Source: Spirochaetales bacterium Spiro_05 (lineage in GTDB: Bacteria > Spirochaetota > Spirochaetia > Sphaerochaetales > Sphaerochaetaceae). Taken from it: a DNA stretch of 64,000 nucleotides. The stretch is from the NCBI GenBank assembly GCA_001603115.1, contig LVBG01000013.1:40207-104206 (forward strand). The letters run 5' to 3'. Both the position numbers and the translations under genes were made by a program. The notes beneath the pieces were generated by a model that worked only from the letters and a program-made list of their open reading frames with translations, was not told where the DNA came from and did not search any database. Shown here piece by piece: positions 8,810-17,619 of the stretch. Numbering within the stretch: position 1 is the stretch's first letter; every line of letters starts with the position of its first letter.

Positions 8810-9991
8810 TTACCCAAACAAATCCCCAGCAAGCTCGAATGGAGTGACTCGGTAGCCAGAGAAGGTGCAAGAATCGTGCCCTGCATACATCAGACCGCCT
8901 TGCTCTGTTTCATGCAGGTGTGAAGGATATGCTTTTCTGAATTTCTCCAGTGATGCGAACTGGTCCTTGTGGAACTGCTCACTGCTCTTGATCTCATAGG
9001 GGATCAGCATTCGTTGTTTCTGGTACAAGAGATCGACTTCGAGCCCACTGCTGTTCCGAAAGAAATACAGATTGGGGGGTCGATGCATATTCACCCTTTG
9101 TTTCAAAGCTTCCATCACTATCAAATTTTCAAACAGACTCCCTCGTAAAGGATCACGCATCATCTGATCCTTGGACTCAATACCCAGCAGCATTGAGGCC
9201 ACCCCAGTATCATGGAAATAGACTTTGGGTGTCTTCACGATACTGCTGGTGCGGCTGGGAAACCAGGGAGGCAAGAGATGAATAATATGAGACGATGTCA
9301 AAAGTGATGTCCAACGCTCAACTGTTTGACGAGAAACACCAAGATCATTTGCAAGCGAGGTATAATTCAGGAGACTCCCCACCCTACCAGAGAGCAACAC
9401 AAGGAACTTCTGAAAAACCAATTCATCCTGAATTGCAGTAACCATCTTGATATCACGTTGTACATAGGTTGCCACATATCCAGCGTAGTAATCGAATACA
9501 CGGCTTGTCTGTGTCTGATACACTCTGGGCATGAAACCACGTAAAAGTTGACTATCACGATCAAGAATTGGCTCACCTGCTTCCCGAAGTTCAGCAAGCG
9601 ATAGGGGAAGCACGGTAAAAATGGCAGTTCTTCCTGCAAGGCTTTGTGCTACGATTCCGCCACTTTGCATCTCCTGACTGCCAGTCAGAATGAACTGCCC
9701 ACTCTCTTGGGCGTGTTCATCCACAAGTACCTGGATTTTGCTCAATACCTCGGGAACGTGTTGTACTTCATCAATAATGAGATGAGTACCATACTGATGG
9801 AAAAACCCATTGAGATCTTCAGATGCAAATAATCGGGTTTGGGGATCCTCAAGATTTACATACGTATACGAAGGAAACAAATGCTTTGCCATGGTGGTTT
9901 TACCCGATTGTCTTGGCCCTACCAACGTAATGACAGGATACTCCTGCACCAATTCCACGATATGAGGTTCCAAGGCCCTATGTATGTACAT
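8810..9991 (-). CDS. AAA ATPase with C-terminal DUF4143
   Basis: GPRQSGKTTMAKHLFP Walker A, YVNLEDPQTR, IIDEVQHVPEVL, LTGSQ, C-terminal ...NSSGLEVDLLYQ...IEIKSS-like region (YEIKSSEQF). Confidence 0.9.
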   Translation of the reverse strand: MYIHRALEPHIVELVQEYPVITLVGPRQSGKTTMAKHLFPSYTYVNLEDPQTRLFASEDLNGFFHQYGTHLIIDEVQHVPEVLSKIQVLVDEHAQESGQFILTGSQEMQSGGIVAQSLAGRTAIFTVLPLSLAELREAGEPILDRDSQLLRGFMPRVYQTQTSRVFDYYAGYVATYVQRDIKMVTAIQDELVFQKFLVLLSGRVGSLLNYTSLANDLGVSRQTVERWTSLLTSSHIIHLLPPWFPSRTSSIVKTPKVYFHDTGVASMLLGIESKDQMMRDPLRGSLFENLIVMEALKQRVNMHRPPNLYFFRNSSGLEVDLLYQKQRMLIPYEIKSSEQFHKDQFASLEKFRKAYPSHLHETEQGGLMYAGHDSCTFSGYRVTPFELAGDLFG

Positions 9992-10029
9992 GACGTTACT
10001 TCCTTGTACATGAAAGTATACACCAGATA

Positions 10030-10063
10030 CCGGAGATTGCAATACGCGTCATACAATCTCCGG
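10030..10063. repeat. Inverted repeat CCGGAGATTG-N14-CAATCTCCGG
   Basis: Perfect 10-bp arms; same arms recur at 11581-11606. Confidence 0.9.
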
Positions 10064-10239
10064 CATTTCCTTTTTATAAAGCACAGCCTCCTTCCATTCA
10101 CACTCATGGTCCATAGTGAAAACCATATGCTCCTATAGACACTTTGTGCAGATTTTTGGTTGCATACTTACCGATAATGCATGATAATTAGTAATATAAA
10201 GGCATTTTTAAACACTTTATTGTTCAAAAGGCGGTTTTT

Positions 10240-11580
10240 ATGCTTCTAGATTTTTCAGTTACCAACTACAAGGTATTCAAAGAAACAGCGCAATTAAACC
10301 TAAGTGCTTCAAACTACGACAAAGCGACACATGAGCAAAGCAATGTGTACGTTGATCAGGACAAAAGTCTGAGAATCCTCAGGTCAGCGGTTGTCTACGG
10401 AGCCAATGCATCGGGGAAAACCAAACTGTTTGAATCCTTGGCATTTCTCAAACGTTTTGTTCTCGAGTCTTCCAAGGAGAGCCAGCAAGGAACAACTATC
10501 GATATCCAACCATTTCTGCTCTCCGAAACTACTAAAGAGGCACCAACAGAATTGGAAATTGTATTTCTCCATGCAGGAAGTGTGTATAGGTATGGTTTTG
10601 AGGTTACCAGAACAGCAGTTCTTGCTGAATGGCTCTTCATGAAACCAAAGTCTCACGAAATCCAGATTTTCTATCGTGATACGGTAGAGAACACATTGGA
10701 AACCCACGCAAAGCTTTTCAGAAAAGGAAGCTTGCTTCAAGAGGAAAACTTGGTGCGGAGTAATGCCCTTATGCTTTCAGTTGCAGCCCAATTCAACGAT
10801 GAACTGTGCAGCAAGGTAGTGACCTGGTTCGCAGAACAGCTTACCGTGGTCTCCAGTATTGCTGAGGACAGGTACAAGGGATACACCATGATGAAAAATG
10901 ATCAGGAGCATTTTCATCAGAAGCTTATGCATCTTATGAATGTCGCTGATTTTTCCATCCAGGATATTCGTTCAAAGGTTCTCGAGCCGGAGTCGCTCTC
11001 TGAGGATATGCCTGCTGAGATAAAGGAGCGTATCCTCCATATGCTTGTACATGAACATGCAAAAATCTACGATACGTGCGAAACCATTCATCATGTGTAC
11101 GACCAGCATAATCACATCGCAGGTTCAACCAACTTCTCCTTGGATAAAGATGAGTCCCATGGAACCCAGCGATTCTTCTATCTTGCAGGCCCGATCCTTG
11201 ATACGCTTGAGTATGGAAAAACCCTTTTCATTGATGAATTCGATGCCCGACTACATCCCATTCTAGTCCTTCAATTATTCTCGCTATTTAATAACCCTGC
11301 CATCAACACGAAGGGAGCCCAGCTGGTCATTACCACACAAAATTCCATTCTCTTGCAGTCAGGCGTATTACGCAAAGATCAGATTTGGTTTGTGGAGAAA
11401 GACAGATTTGAAGCTGCTCACCTCTACAGCCTTGCTGATTTCAAATCTACGCTGGCACGAAAGCGTGACAACTATGAGGATAACTACCTGCGTGGCAAAT
11501 ATGGGGCAATTCCCTCGGTGAACTTGGCACAATCCTTTGGGGAAGAAGCAGGCAAGCACACTTCTTCAGAGAGTTCCTAA
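10240..11580 (+). CDS. AAA15-family ATPase (COG1106-like)
   Basis: MLLDFSVTNYKVFKE, VVYGANASGKTKLFESLAFL Walker A, TLFIDEFDARLHPILV Walker B, VITTQNS. Confidence 0.85.
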   Translation: MLLDFSVTNYKVFKETAQLNLSASNYDKATHEQSNVYVDQDKSLRILRSAVVYGANASGKTKLFESLAFLKRFVLESSKESQQGTTIDIQPFLLSETTKEAPTELEIVFLHAGSVYRYGFEVTRTAVLAEWLFMKPKSHEIQIFYRDTVENTLETHAKLFRKGSLLQEENLVRSNALMLSVAAQFNDELCSKVVTWFAEQLTVVSSIAEDRYKGYTMMKNDQEHFHQKLMHLMNVADFSIQDIRSKVLEPESLSEDMPAEIKERILHMLVHEHAKIYDTCETIHHVYDQHNHIAGSTNFSLDKDESHGTQRFFYLAGPILDTLEYGKTLFIDEFDARLHPILVLQLFSLFNNPAINTKGAQLVITTQNSILLQSGVLRKDQIWFVEKDRFEAAHLYSLADFKSTLARKRDNYEDNYLRGKYGAIPSVNLAQSFGEEAGKHTSSESS

Positions 11581-11606
11581 CCGGAGATTGCACTACCAAT
11601 CTCCGG
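11581..11606. repeat. Inverted repeat CCGGAGATTG-N6-CAATCTCCGG, directly after the AAA15 stop codon
   Basis: Perfect 10-bp arms identical to those at 10030-10063; may also act as a terminator. Confidence 0.9.
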
Positions 11607-11617
11607 AATACTATTCT

Positions 11618-13627
11618 TTACACAAACCTTGGGAAGCAGAACTCACCCCGGTAATTGGAAGCATTGTAGAGCGGGTACTTGATCGGAAGGTAGGTCTGCT
11701 CACGCTTGGGTTGCTCACAGTCCTGGGTGTAGACCCACAGCTCGTGCCGGTCCCAGACAACCACCTCATCACGCTCATCACCACAGACATCCAAAACCTC
11801 ACAGCAGAGGGTGGGATGACCGTCCTCAGGGAACGGGACCACAATGTCCCCCTCGCCGTCCATCAGCCCGCCTTCGCGCGGATCGGTACTGAGCAGGACC
11901 AGATCCCGTCCTGTTCCCTCCCAGTTCACCGGAGCAATGACCGCCCCGTTTGAGCGAAGCTCGCGAAGCCACAGCTGCTCACCCTTGCAATCGTGCATAT
12001 AGACAATTCCCTGGCTACCCCAGTAGGTGGTGGTACAGATCTGAAGCCCCCTTTGGTCGGGAAGGTAGTTGCCCACACTGATACGCTGGCCATGCCCGTT
12101 GATCGTGCGCCTCAGGATGGTGCCGTCGCTGCGCAGCAGCATGAACCCCTCCCAGCCCGAGACGATGGCCAGCAGCTCATCCTCATCCGGATCGATCGGG
12201 CCGATGACAATCTCATCGGTATGGTCGATGGAGATGGGAAGTTCCCAGACCAGATTTCCCTCGCTGTCGATCATATTGTAACAGCTGAAGATCTCATCCT
12301 TGCCATCCTTGTTGAAGTCCCAGGCATAGGGAAAGTGGCCGGTATTGTTGTGGGTGAACTGCCACAGGAGGTTGAACTGGTTGTCATAGATCCACAGTCG
12401 TGCATACCGGTCCTTGATCAGCAGATCGCTCGGCCTCTCCTTGCCGCTGACATTCACGATCCTGATCGCATCCACATTCAACCGCTCGAAGGCATGATGG
12501 CCGAACTCCACCCCGCACAGATCATCTGCTTTCTCCAGGTTCAGCGGAGTATCCATCTGCTGCTTGATTTTCCCGGTCTCCCCATCAAGGATGAAGATCT
12601 TGAAATCCCAGCTGGCGATGACCTCGTCAAACCCATCCCCGTCGATGTCGTAAATCTGGAAGGGAAGATCGGTAGTGAGCTGCTCAACCTCCTCGTCATC
12701 GCGAGGCTCTCCCAGCTGCCAGAGCACCTTCCCCGTCTCAAGGCTGACGGCAGTCAGGCAGCTGATCACCGGATAGCGGTCCTTGTACACCCGTCTCTGG
12801 TTCTGGGCCATGACGAAGAACAGCTCTTCCGTTCCCCCGAGGTGGCCGAAGCGGATCTGCCTTCCCGCTCCAAAGTCCTTGAGGTCGATGGTGCGCGCAA
12901 GGCGCATCTTCGGCACTGCTTCCTGTTTCTTTGCAATGCGCTGTTGCTGCTGCTGTTTCAGATCGGCCAACCGCTGTACCTCATAGCTGGTGGCACGCAC
13001 CACGAGCGAAGCATATTGGGTGGGCATGCAGCCGCAGAGGGCGATGCACCCATTTCCATAGCGCTTGTCCAACAAGGAGAGCACCTCTTTTCCTTTGTAC
13101 TCCACCCGTATCGCAGTTCCTTGCACGGAGACAGTCACCTGCTGCACCTCATCGGTCGACCACGGGAGGGCAACCTGCTTGAGGGTGATGCGCTCCAACT
13201 GTTCGATTCGCTGCACCTCCAGCCCCTCTCTGGTGAAGAAGAGCCCATAGTGGTGCAGGCTGGACTGGTAGCGGAACAGGATGCCGCTGAACAGGTCCTT
13301 GGAAAGCGGACGAAAAGAGGCTTCCAAGCAATAATCCTGCCAATCAACATCCCCACTGACCAAGGTGGGCAGCGTCCCCTTCTCAACCGGCTCCTGGATG
13401 CGGGAGAGTTCCATCCGATGGCTGCCGTCCAGAAGCGGGTTGGTCACCAGCCAGGTAGGACCCTTGTAGGCGTAGTTTACGACGGGGTCGTACCAGATGC
13501 CAGTGTACCCGGGATTAGGATAACAGTGGTACTCTCCCATGGCAGAGTGCTCCCGGTCGTACGGGAATGGGCCGAGGGGAAAGGAGGAAAAATCCTCTTG
13601 AAACAAGATATGTTCGTACACAAGCAA
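11618..13627 (-). CDS. FG-GAP/VCBS-propeller protein with N-terminal LamG-like region, no obvious signal peptide
   Basis: Ca-binding propeller motifs DIDGDGFDEVI, DFNKDGKDEIF, DEVVVWD; N-terminal concanavalin-like pattern. Confidence 0.6.
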   Translation of the reverse strand: MLVYEHILFQEDFSSFPLGPFPYDREHSAMGEYHCYPNPGYTGIWYDPVVNYAYKGPTWLVTNPLLDGSHRMELSRIQEPVEKGTLPTLVSGDVDWQDYCLEASFRPLSKDLFSGILFRYQSSLHHYGLFFTREGLEVQRIEQLERITLKQVALPWSTDEVQQVTVSVQGTAIRVEYKGKEVLSLLDKRYGNGCIALCGCMPTQYASLVVRATSYEVQRLADLKQQQQQRIAKKQEAVPKMRLARTIDLKDFGAGRQIRFGHLGGTEELFFVMAQNQRRVYKDRYPVISCLTAVSLETGKVLWQLGEPRDDEEVEQLTTDLPFQIYDIDGDGFDEVIASWDFKIFILDGETGKIKQQMDTPLNLEKADDLCGVEFGHHAFERLNVDAIRIVNVSGKERPSDLLIKDRYARLWIYDNQFNLLWQFTHNNTGHFPYAWDFNKDGKDEIFSCYNMIDSEGNLVWELPISIDHTDEIVIGPIDPDEDELLAIVSGWEGFMLLRSDGTILRRTINGHGQRISVGNYLPDQRGLQICTTTYWGSQGIVYMHDCKGEQLWLRELRSNGAVIAPVNWEGTGRDLVLLSTDPREGGLMDGEGDIVVPFPEDGHPTLCCEVLDVCGDERDEVVVWDRHELWVYTQDCEQPKREQTYLPIKYPLYNASNYRGEFCFPRFV

Positions 13628-13642
13628 CTCCTTGGGGCGGTA

Positions 13643-14932
13643 CTACCAGGTGAGCAGGGAATCGACATCGACAGGAAGCGAGCTGGCGATCGACTTGTTC
13701 GCCGCAATTCCGGTCAGGATGGAACGCAGCCCATCGGTATGGTCAGCTTTCCGCTTCAGCGGATCGAAGGGAGGATCGGAGAGGAAGATGTCATCGAGCA
13801 TGGCCGGGTCTCCCCCGCCATGTCCTCCGCTCTTCGTCTCTATCTCCACCTCGTAAGGGGTGTCGAGCAACGGGCAGACGCGGATCTTGTGATACACCGT
13901 CGCCCCTTCATCGCACATCTTTCCCCCGGCATTGATGTAGGGTTTCTCCAGAGCTGAGTACTCGATGCGGCCCTTGCTGCCGTTGATCGCCACATTGAAG
14001 CCTTCCCACGGAAGGTAGGTATTGAGACTGTAGCTCATCATCGCCCCGCTCTTGTACTTGACCAGGACAGACATCGTATCCTCGATGCTGATATCATCGC
14101 TGAAGACCGAGCGGTCGCGGATGTAGCCGCTCTCCTCTTCTGCATCAAGATAGAGCCCTTTGAGGGTGGGATTGCTCTCCAGGTCGATGGCAAAGGGATC
14201 GCCCTTGGCTTTCTCGCTGCCATGGCAGCGGTAGTAGAAATCGGATACCCCGCGCTTCTCTGCAGCAGCCTGCCCGTAGAAGTTCAGCGCCCCGAAGGCG
14301 AATACCGTTTTGGGCTGGGTATCGAGCCAGAAATTGACCAGGTCGAAGTGGTGGGTCGACTTATGGACCAGAAGGCCACCGCTGTTGAGCTTGTTGCGGT
14401 GCCAGCGACGATAGTAGTCAGCACCATGCTGGGTGTTGAGCAACCACTCGAAGTGCACCGAGAAGACCGACCCGATGACCCCATCGGCAATGAGGGCGCG
14501 GATCTTGGTGTGATGCGGGGCATAGCGGTAGTTGAACGCCACCCTGATGCTCCTGCCTGTGCGCTTCTGTGCATCAAGGATGGCCTGGGCCTTCTCGCTG
14601 TCGATGGTGATGGGCTTCTCGCAGATGACATCACAGCCCATCTCCATCGCCTTGATGATGTACTGGTCATGGGTTCGGTCGACGGTGGTGACAATGACGA
14701 CCTCAGGCTTGGTTTCCTCGATCATCTGGGCAAATTCGCTGCTGTGGTAGGTGGGAACAGGCGGATGAGCGCACTGCGTGGCAAGGATGGTGTTGGCATA
14801 CTCCATCCGCTTGCGGCTCATGTCGCAGAAGGCCACCAGGCTGCTGCTCTCTTGATATCGTGTGGCGATCGCCTCGTAGAACATCCGGGCCCGACCACCG
14901 GTCCCGACCTGGGCATACCGCTTCTTTTCCAT
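13643..14932 (-). CDS. Gfo/Idh/MocA family oxidoreductase
   Basis: N-terminal Rossmann GTGGRARMF, CEKPITIDSEKAQ motif, C-terminal dehydrogenase domain. Confidence 0.92.
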   Translation of the reverse strand: MEKKRYAQVGTGGRARMFYEAIATRYQESSSLVAFCDMSRKRMEYANTILATQCAHPPVPTYHSSEFAQMIEETKPEVVIVTTVDRTHDQYIIKAMEMGCDVICEKPITIDSEKAQAILDAQKRTGRSIRVAFNYRYAPHHTKIRALIADGVIGSVFSVHFEWLLNTQHGADYYRRWHRNKLNSGGLLVHKSTHHFDLVNFWLDTQPKTVFAFGALNFYGQAAAEKRGVSDFYYRCHGSEKAKGDPFAIDLESNPTLKGLYLDAEEESGYIRDRSVFSDDISIEDTMSVLVKYKSGAMMSYSLNTYLPWEGFNVAINGSKGRIEYSALEKPYINAGGKMCDEGATVYHKIRVCPLLDTPYEVEIETKSGGHGGGDPAMLDDIFLSDPPFDPLKRKADHTDGLRSILTGIAANKSIASSLPVDVDSLLTW

Positions 14933-15033
14933 GGTTCATACTCCCATTCATTCGCTGTTTGCACAGAAGTATACGCCCAAACCAAGCAGTTGTCGTTGGC
15001 AGAAATCCAAAGGAGTTTATCCTTTTTCGTAGG

Positions 15034-15870
15034 TTAATAGTCGGTACGAGTAGTATGCCGAACCTTGGCGATATACTCCGAAGGGGAGATGCCCCCATGC
15101 ATCTTGAAGAACCGGGAGAAGTACTGCAGGTTCTCAAAGCCGAGGCGCCAGCCTACCTCGCTGAGGGAGAGCTCGGTGTTCTGGATCAGGGAGAGGGAGT
15201 GCTCGAACTTCACCAAGTTGATGTACTTGATCGCAGACAAGCCGGTCTGCTTCTTGATCACCCGGTAGAGGTAGTCCTGGTTGTAGCCGCACTCCTGGGC
15301 CATCTGCTGGAGGCTGAAGGAAGACCCCAGGTGGGTGTTGATGTAGGAGTCGACCATCTCCAAGACCTCGCTCTTGGTCCCCAGAGAACTTCCGCGCAGC
15401 TGGTGGATGGGGTTCGACTCATACAAGGGGAGGGAGTGCTCAAGGCAGAGACGGTTCATGGAAAGCAGGCACTCGGCCAAGAGCGCGGATGACATCGCCT
15501 TGTAGTGCAGGGCTTTGCGCTGGCCTTCCAGTACAATCCTGCTCAAGAGGCTGTAGATCAGGTTCTCCCGGTCGCTGAACTTGGTCTCGATGTCCAGGAG
15601 GACCTCCTGCAGGTAGGGATCGCCGGCGGTGAACTTCACCTCCAGCATCTTCACCCCCTCCTTGCTCGTGGCCTTGAAGGCATGATAGCGACCTCTGCGG
15701 CAGAAGACGATGTCCCCGCTCTGCAGCTCGTAGGGAACCCCATCGAAGTAGTTGCAGGCATTTCCGGCGATCACGAGCTGGACCTGGTAGTCATCCTGGT
15801 GGTAGTGCTCCTCCTTGCCTGTCCCCAGCTTGTAGAAGAACCGTCCTGATGAGGTGATGCGTACGTCCAT
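15034..15870 (-). CDS. AraC-family transcriptional regulator with cupin sensor
   Basis: C-terminal double HTH: SLQQMAQECGYNQDYLYRVIKKQTGLSAIKYINLVKFEHSL...EVGWRLGFENLQYFSRFFKMHGGISPSEY. Confidence 0.95.
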   Translation of the reverse strand: MDVRITSSGRFFYKLGTGKEEHYHQDDYQVQLVIAGNACNYFDGVPYELQSGDIVFCRRGRYHAFKATSKEGVKMLEVKFTAGDPYLQEVLLDIETKFSDRENLIYSLLSRIVLEGQRKALHYKAMSSALLAECLLSMNRLCLEHSLPLYESNPIHQLRGSSLGTKSEVLEMVDSYINTHLGSSFSLQQMAQECGYNQDYLYRVIKKQTGLSAIKYINLVKFEHSLSLIQNTELSLSEVGWRLGFENLQYFSRFFKMHGGISPSEYIAKVRHTTRTDY

Positions 15871-16062
15871 GGCCTGCTGTGCTCCCTTGTACAGGATGAG
15901 TGATTCCTATATCCTGCCTCCTATCATCCTATAAAAGAAGGGGAGAAGAGAACAAGTCCGTATCTACGAAAAAGTATAACTATTTTTCCCTTTCTGCTAA
16001 CGACGGGAGAAATATGCCCTCCTATACTACCAACAACCAACATCCACATGAGGAGGATTATC

Positions 16063-17541
16063 ATGCTGAACACCAAGCGCCTGTTGCTTGCTTTTGCCAC
16101 CCTGTTGTTCTGCCTTGCAGCAGTGACTGCCGCCGGACAGAAAGACAGTAGTGCTGCAGCGACACCGACATTGAAACTTGCCACCGCCGACAATACCTAC
16201 GGCCTGAGCACCGACCCCGAACTGCAGGGAGCCATCACAGCCCTGATCGAAGCGAAGACCCAGACCAAGATCGAGGCGATCATCCCCCCGCTCGCTTCCT
16301 ACACCGACAAGCTCGCCACCCTGGTCAACAGCGGTGATGTGCCCGACCTGTTTGTCGTCGCCCAGGCCATGACCAGGATTCCGACCATGGTCGCCCGTGA
16401 GCAGATTCTTGACCTGACCGACTACATCAAGAACAGCCCTTCTCTTTCCAAGCTCGACCCCAGCCTCTTCAAGGACCTGCAGATCGACGGAAAGACCTAC
16501 TTCGTTCCCTACAACTACCCCAAGAGCAAGGCACTCTTCTTGCGCAAGGACCTGATGGAGCAGTATGGGGTGAACCTCAGCTCCACTCCCACCGCAGAGG
16601 AGTTCCGGACCGAGATGGCAAAGTTTGTCGGCAAGGGCATCATCCCCTTCAACTTCCCCAAGTGGGTCGACAACTTCCAGTTCTTCTACAACTCCTTCGG
16701 CGCCTGGGGTGGTGTCTACCAGAAGGATGGAGTCTTCATCGACGGGTTCCAGACCGAGGAGATGAAGCAAGCTCTCACCTATTTGCGCCAGCTCTACACC
16801 GATGGTATCCTCAACCAGGAGTTCATCACCACCGAGAACAGCGGCATGCGTGAGAAGACCTATACCGGCCAGGCTGCTTCTTCCATTGACTATGTCACCA
16901 ACTACATCAACTATGTGCAGAACACCACTGCCGCCAACAAGTACACCGACATGCACCTCATCTACAAGATCGTGGGACCCAACGGGTACGGCGGAAGCCT
17001 GAATGAGGCAACCCAGACTGCATTCGTTGTCTCCTCCAAGACGAAGAACCCCGAGGCTGCTGTTCGCGTGCTGGAGACCATCGTAACCGATCCTGAAGTA
17101 TACCCTGCATTCTTCGGCATCGGCTTGGAAGGCAAGCACTACACCCTGGATGCCGATCGCAAGATCGTACCCACCGCCAAGGCTTCCAACAGCGGATACA
17201 AGTACACGCTCAACTACCTCAGCGACTCGTTTTTAGACATCGATATCAACAATCTGAGCTTTGCACTCTCCTCTGCACTGCAGCAGGGCCTGCCCAAGCA
17301 GATTGAGCACATCAAGGCGATGCAGGGCAATCTTGGCCCCAACCATGCCGCCGATGTTCCGGTGGGTGTCTCGGTCACCTACGACCGCGTAGCCCCCTCG
17401 ATCAAGAGCACCCGCGAATCGATCGCAACGAAGATCATCGTCGGCACCGTCTCTGTTGACCAGGGAATGGCCGAGTACCAGAACTTCTGGAGATCGATCA
17501 ACGGACCGAGGATCCTCGAGGAACTGAACGCTGCACGCTAA
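16063..17541 (+). CDS. ABC transporter extracellular substrate-binding protein (LplA-like)
   Basis: Signal peptide MLNTKRLLLAFATLLFCLAAVTAAGQ; linked LplB/LplC-like permeases. Confidence 0.88.
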   Translation: MLNTKRLLLAFATLLFCLAAVTAAGQKDSSAAATPTLKLATADNTYGLSTDPELQGAITALIEAKTQTKIEAIIPPLASYTDKLATLVNSGDVPDLFVVAQAMTRIPTMVAREQILDLTDYIKNSPSLSKLDPSLFKDLQIDGKTYFVPYNYPKSKALFLRKDLMEQYGVNLSSTPTAEEFRTEMAKFVGKGIIPFNFPKWVDNFQFFYNSFGAWGGVYQKDGVFIDGFQTEEMKQALTYLRQLYTDGILNQEFITTENSGMREKTYTGQAASSIDYVTNYINYVQNTTAANKYTDMHLIYKIVGPNGYGGSLNEATQTAFVVSSKTKNPEAAVRVLETIVTDPEVYPAFFGIGLEGKHYTLDADRKIVPTAKASNSGYKYTLNYLSDSFLDIDINNLSFALSSALQQGLPKQIEHIKAMQGNLGPNHAADVPVGVSVTYDRVAPSIKSTRESIATKIIVGTVSVDQGMAEYQNFWRSINGPRILEELNAAR

Positions 17542-17563
17542 GGTGCATTCGAACCTAGTTGTC

Positions 17564-17593
17564 ATCGGTTTCCGGGCTATCCCGGAAACCGAT
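17564..17593 (+). promoter_or_regulatory. Intercistronic stem-loop 3' of SBP gene (13-bp stem, CTAT loop)
   Basis: ATCGGTTTCCGGG-ctat-CCCGGAAACCGAT. Confidence 0.8.
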
Positions 17594-17619
17594 TCTTTGA
17601 AGAGATGCTGAGAGGTTGC

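Noticed and set aside
11993-13957. 654-aa + strand ORF
   Set aside because: Antisense shadow of the FG-GAP and Gfo/Idh genes; low-complexity composition and no motifs.
16027-17139. 370-aa minus-strand ORF rich in Gly/Val/Leu
   Set aside because: Antisense to the LplA-like SBP gene; composition reflects codon bias of the opposite strand.
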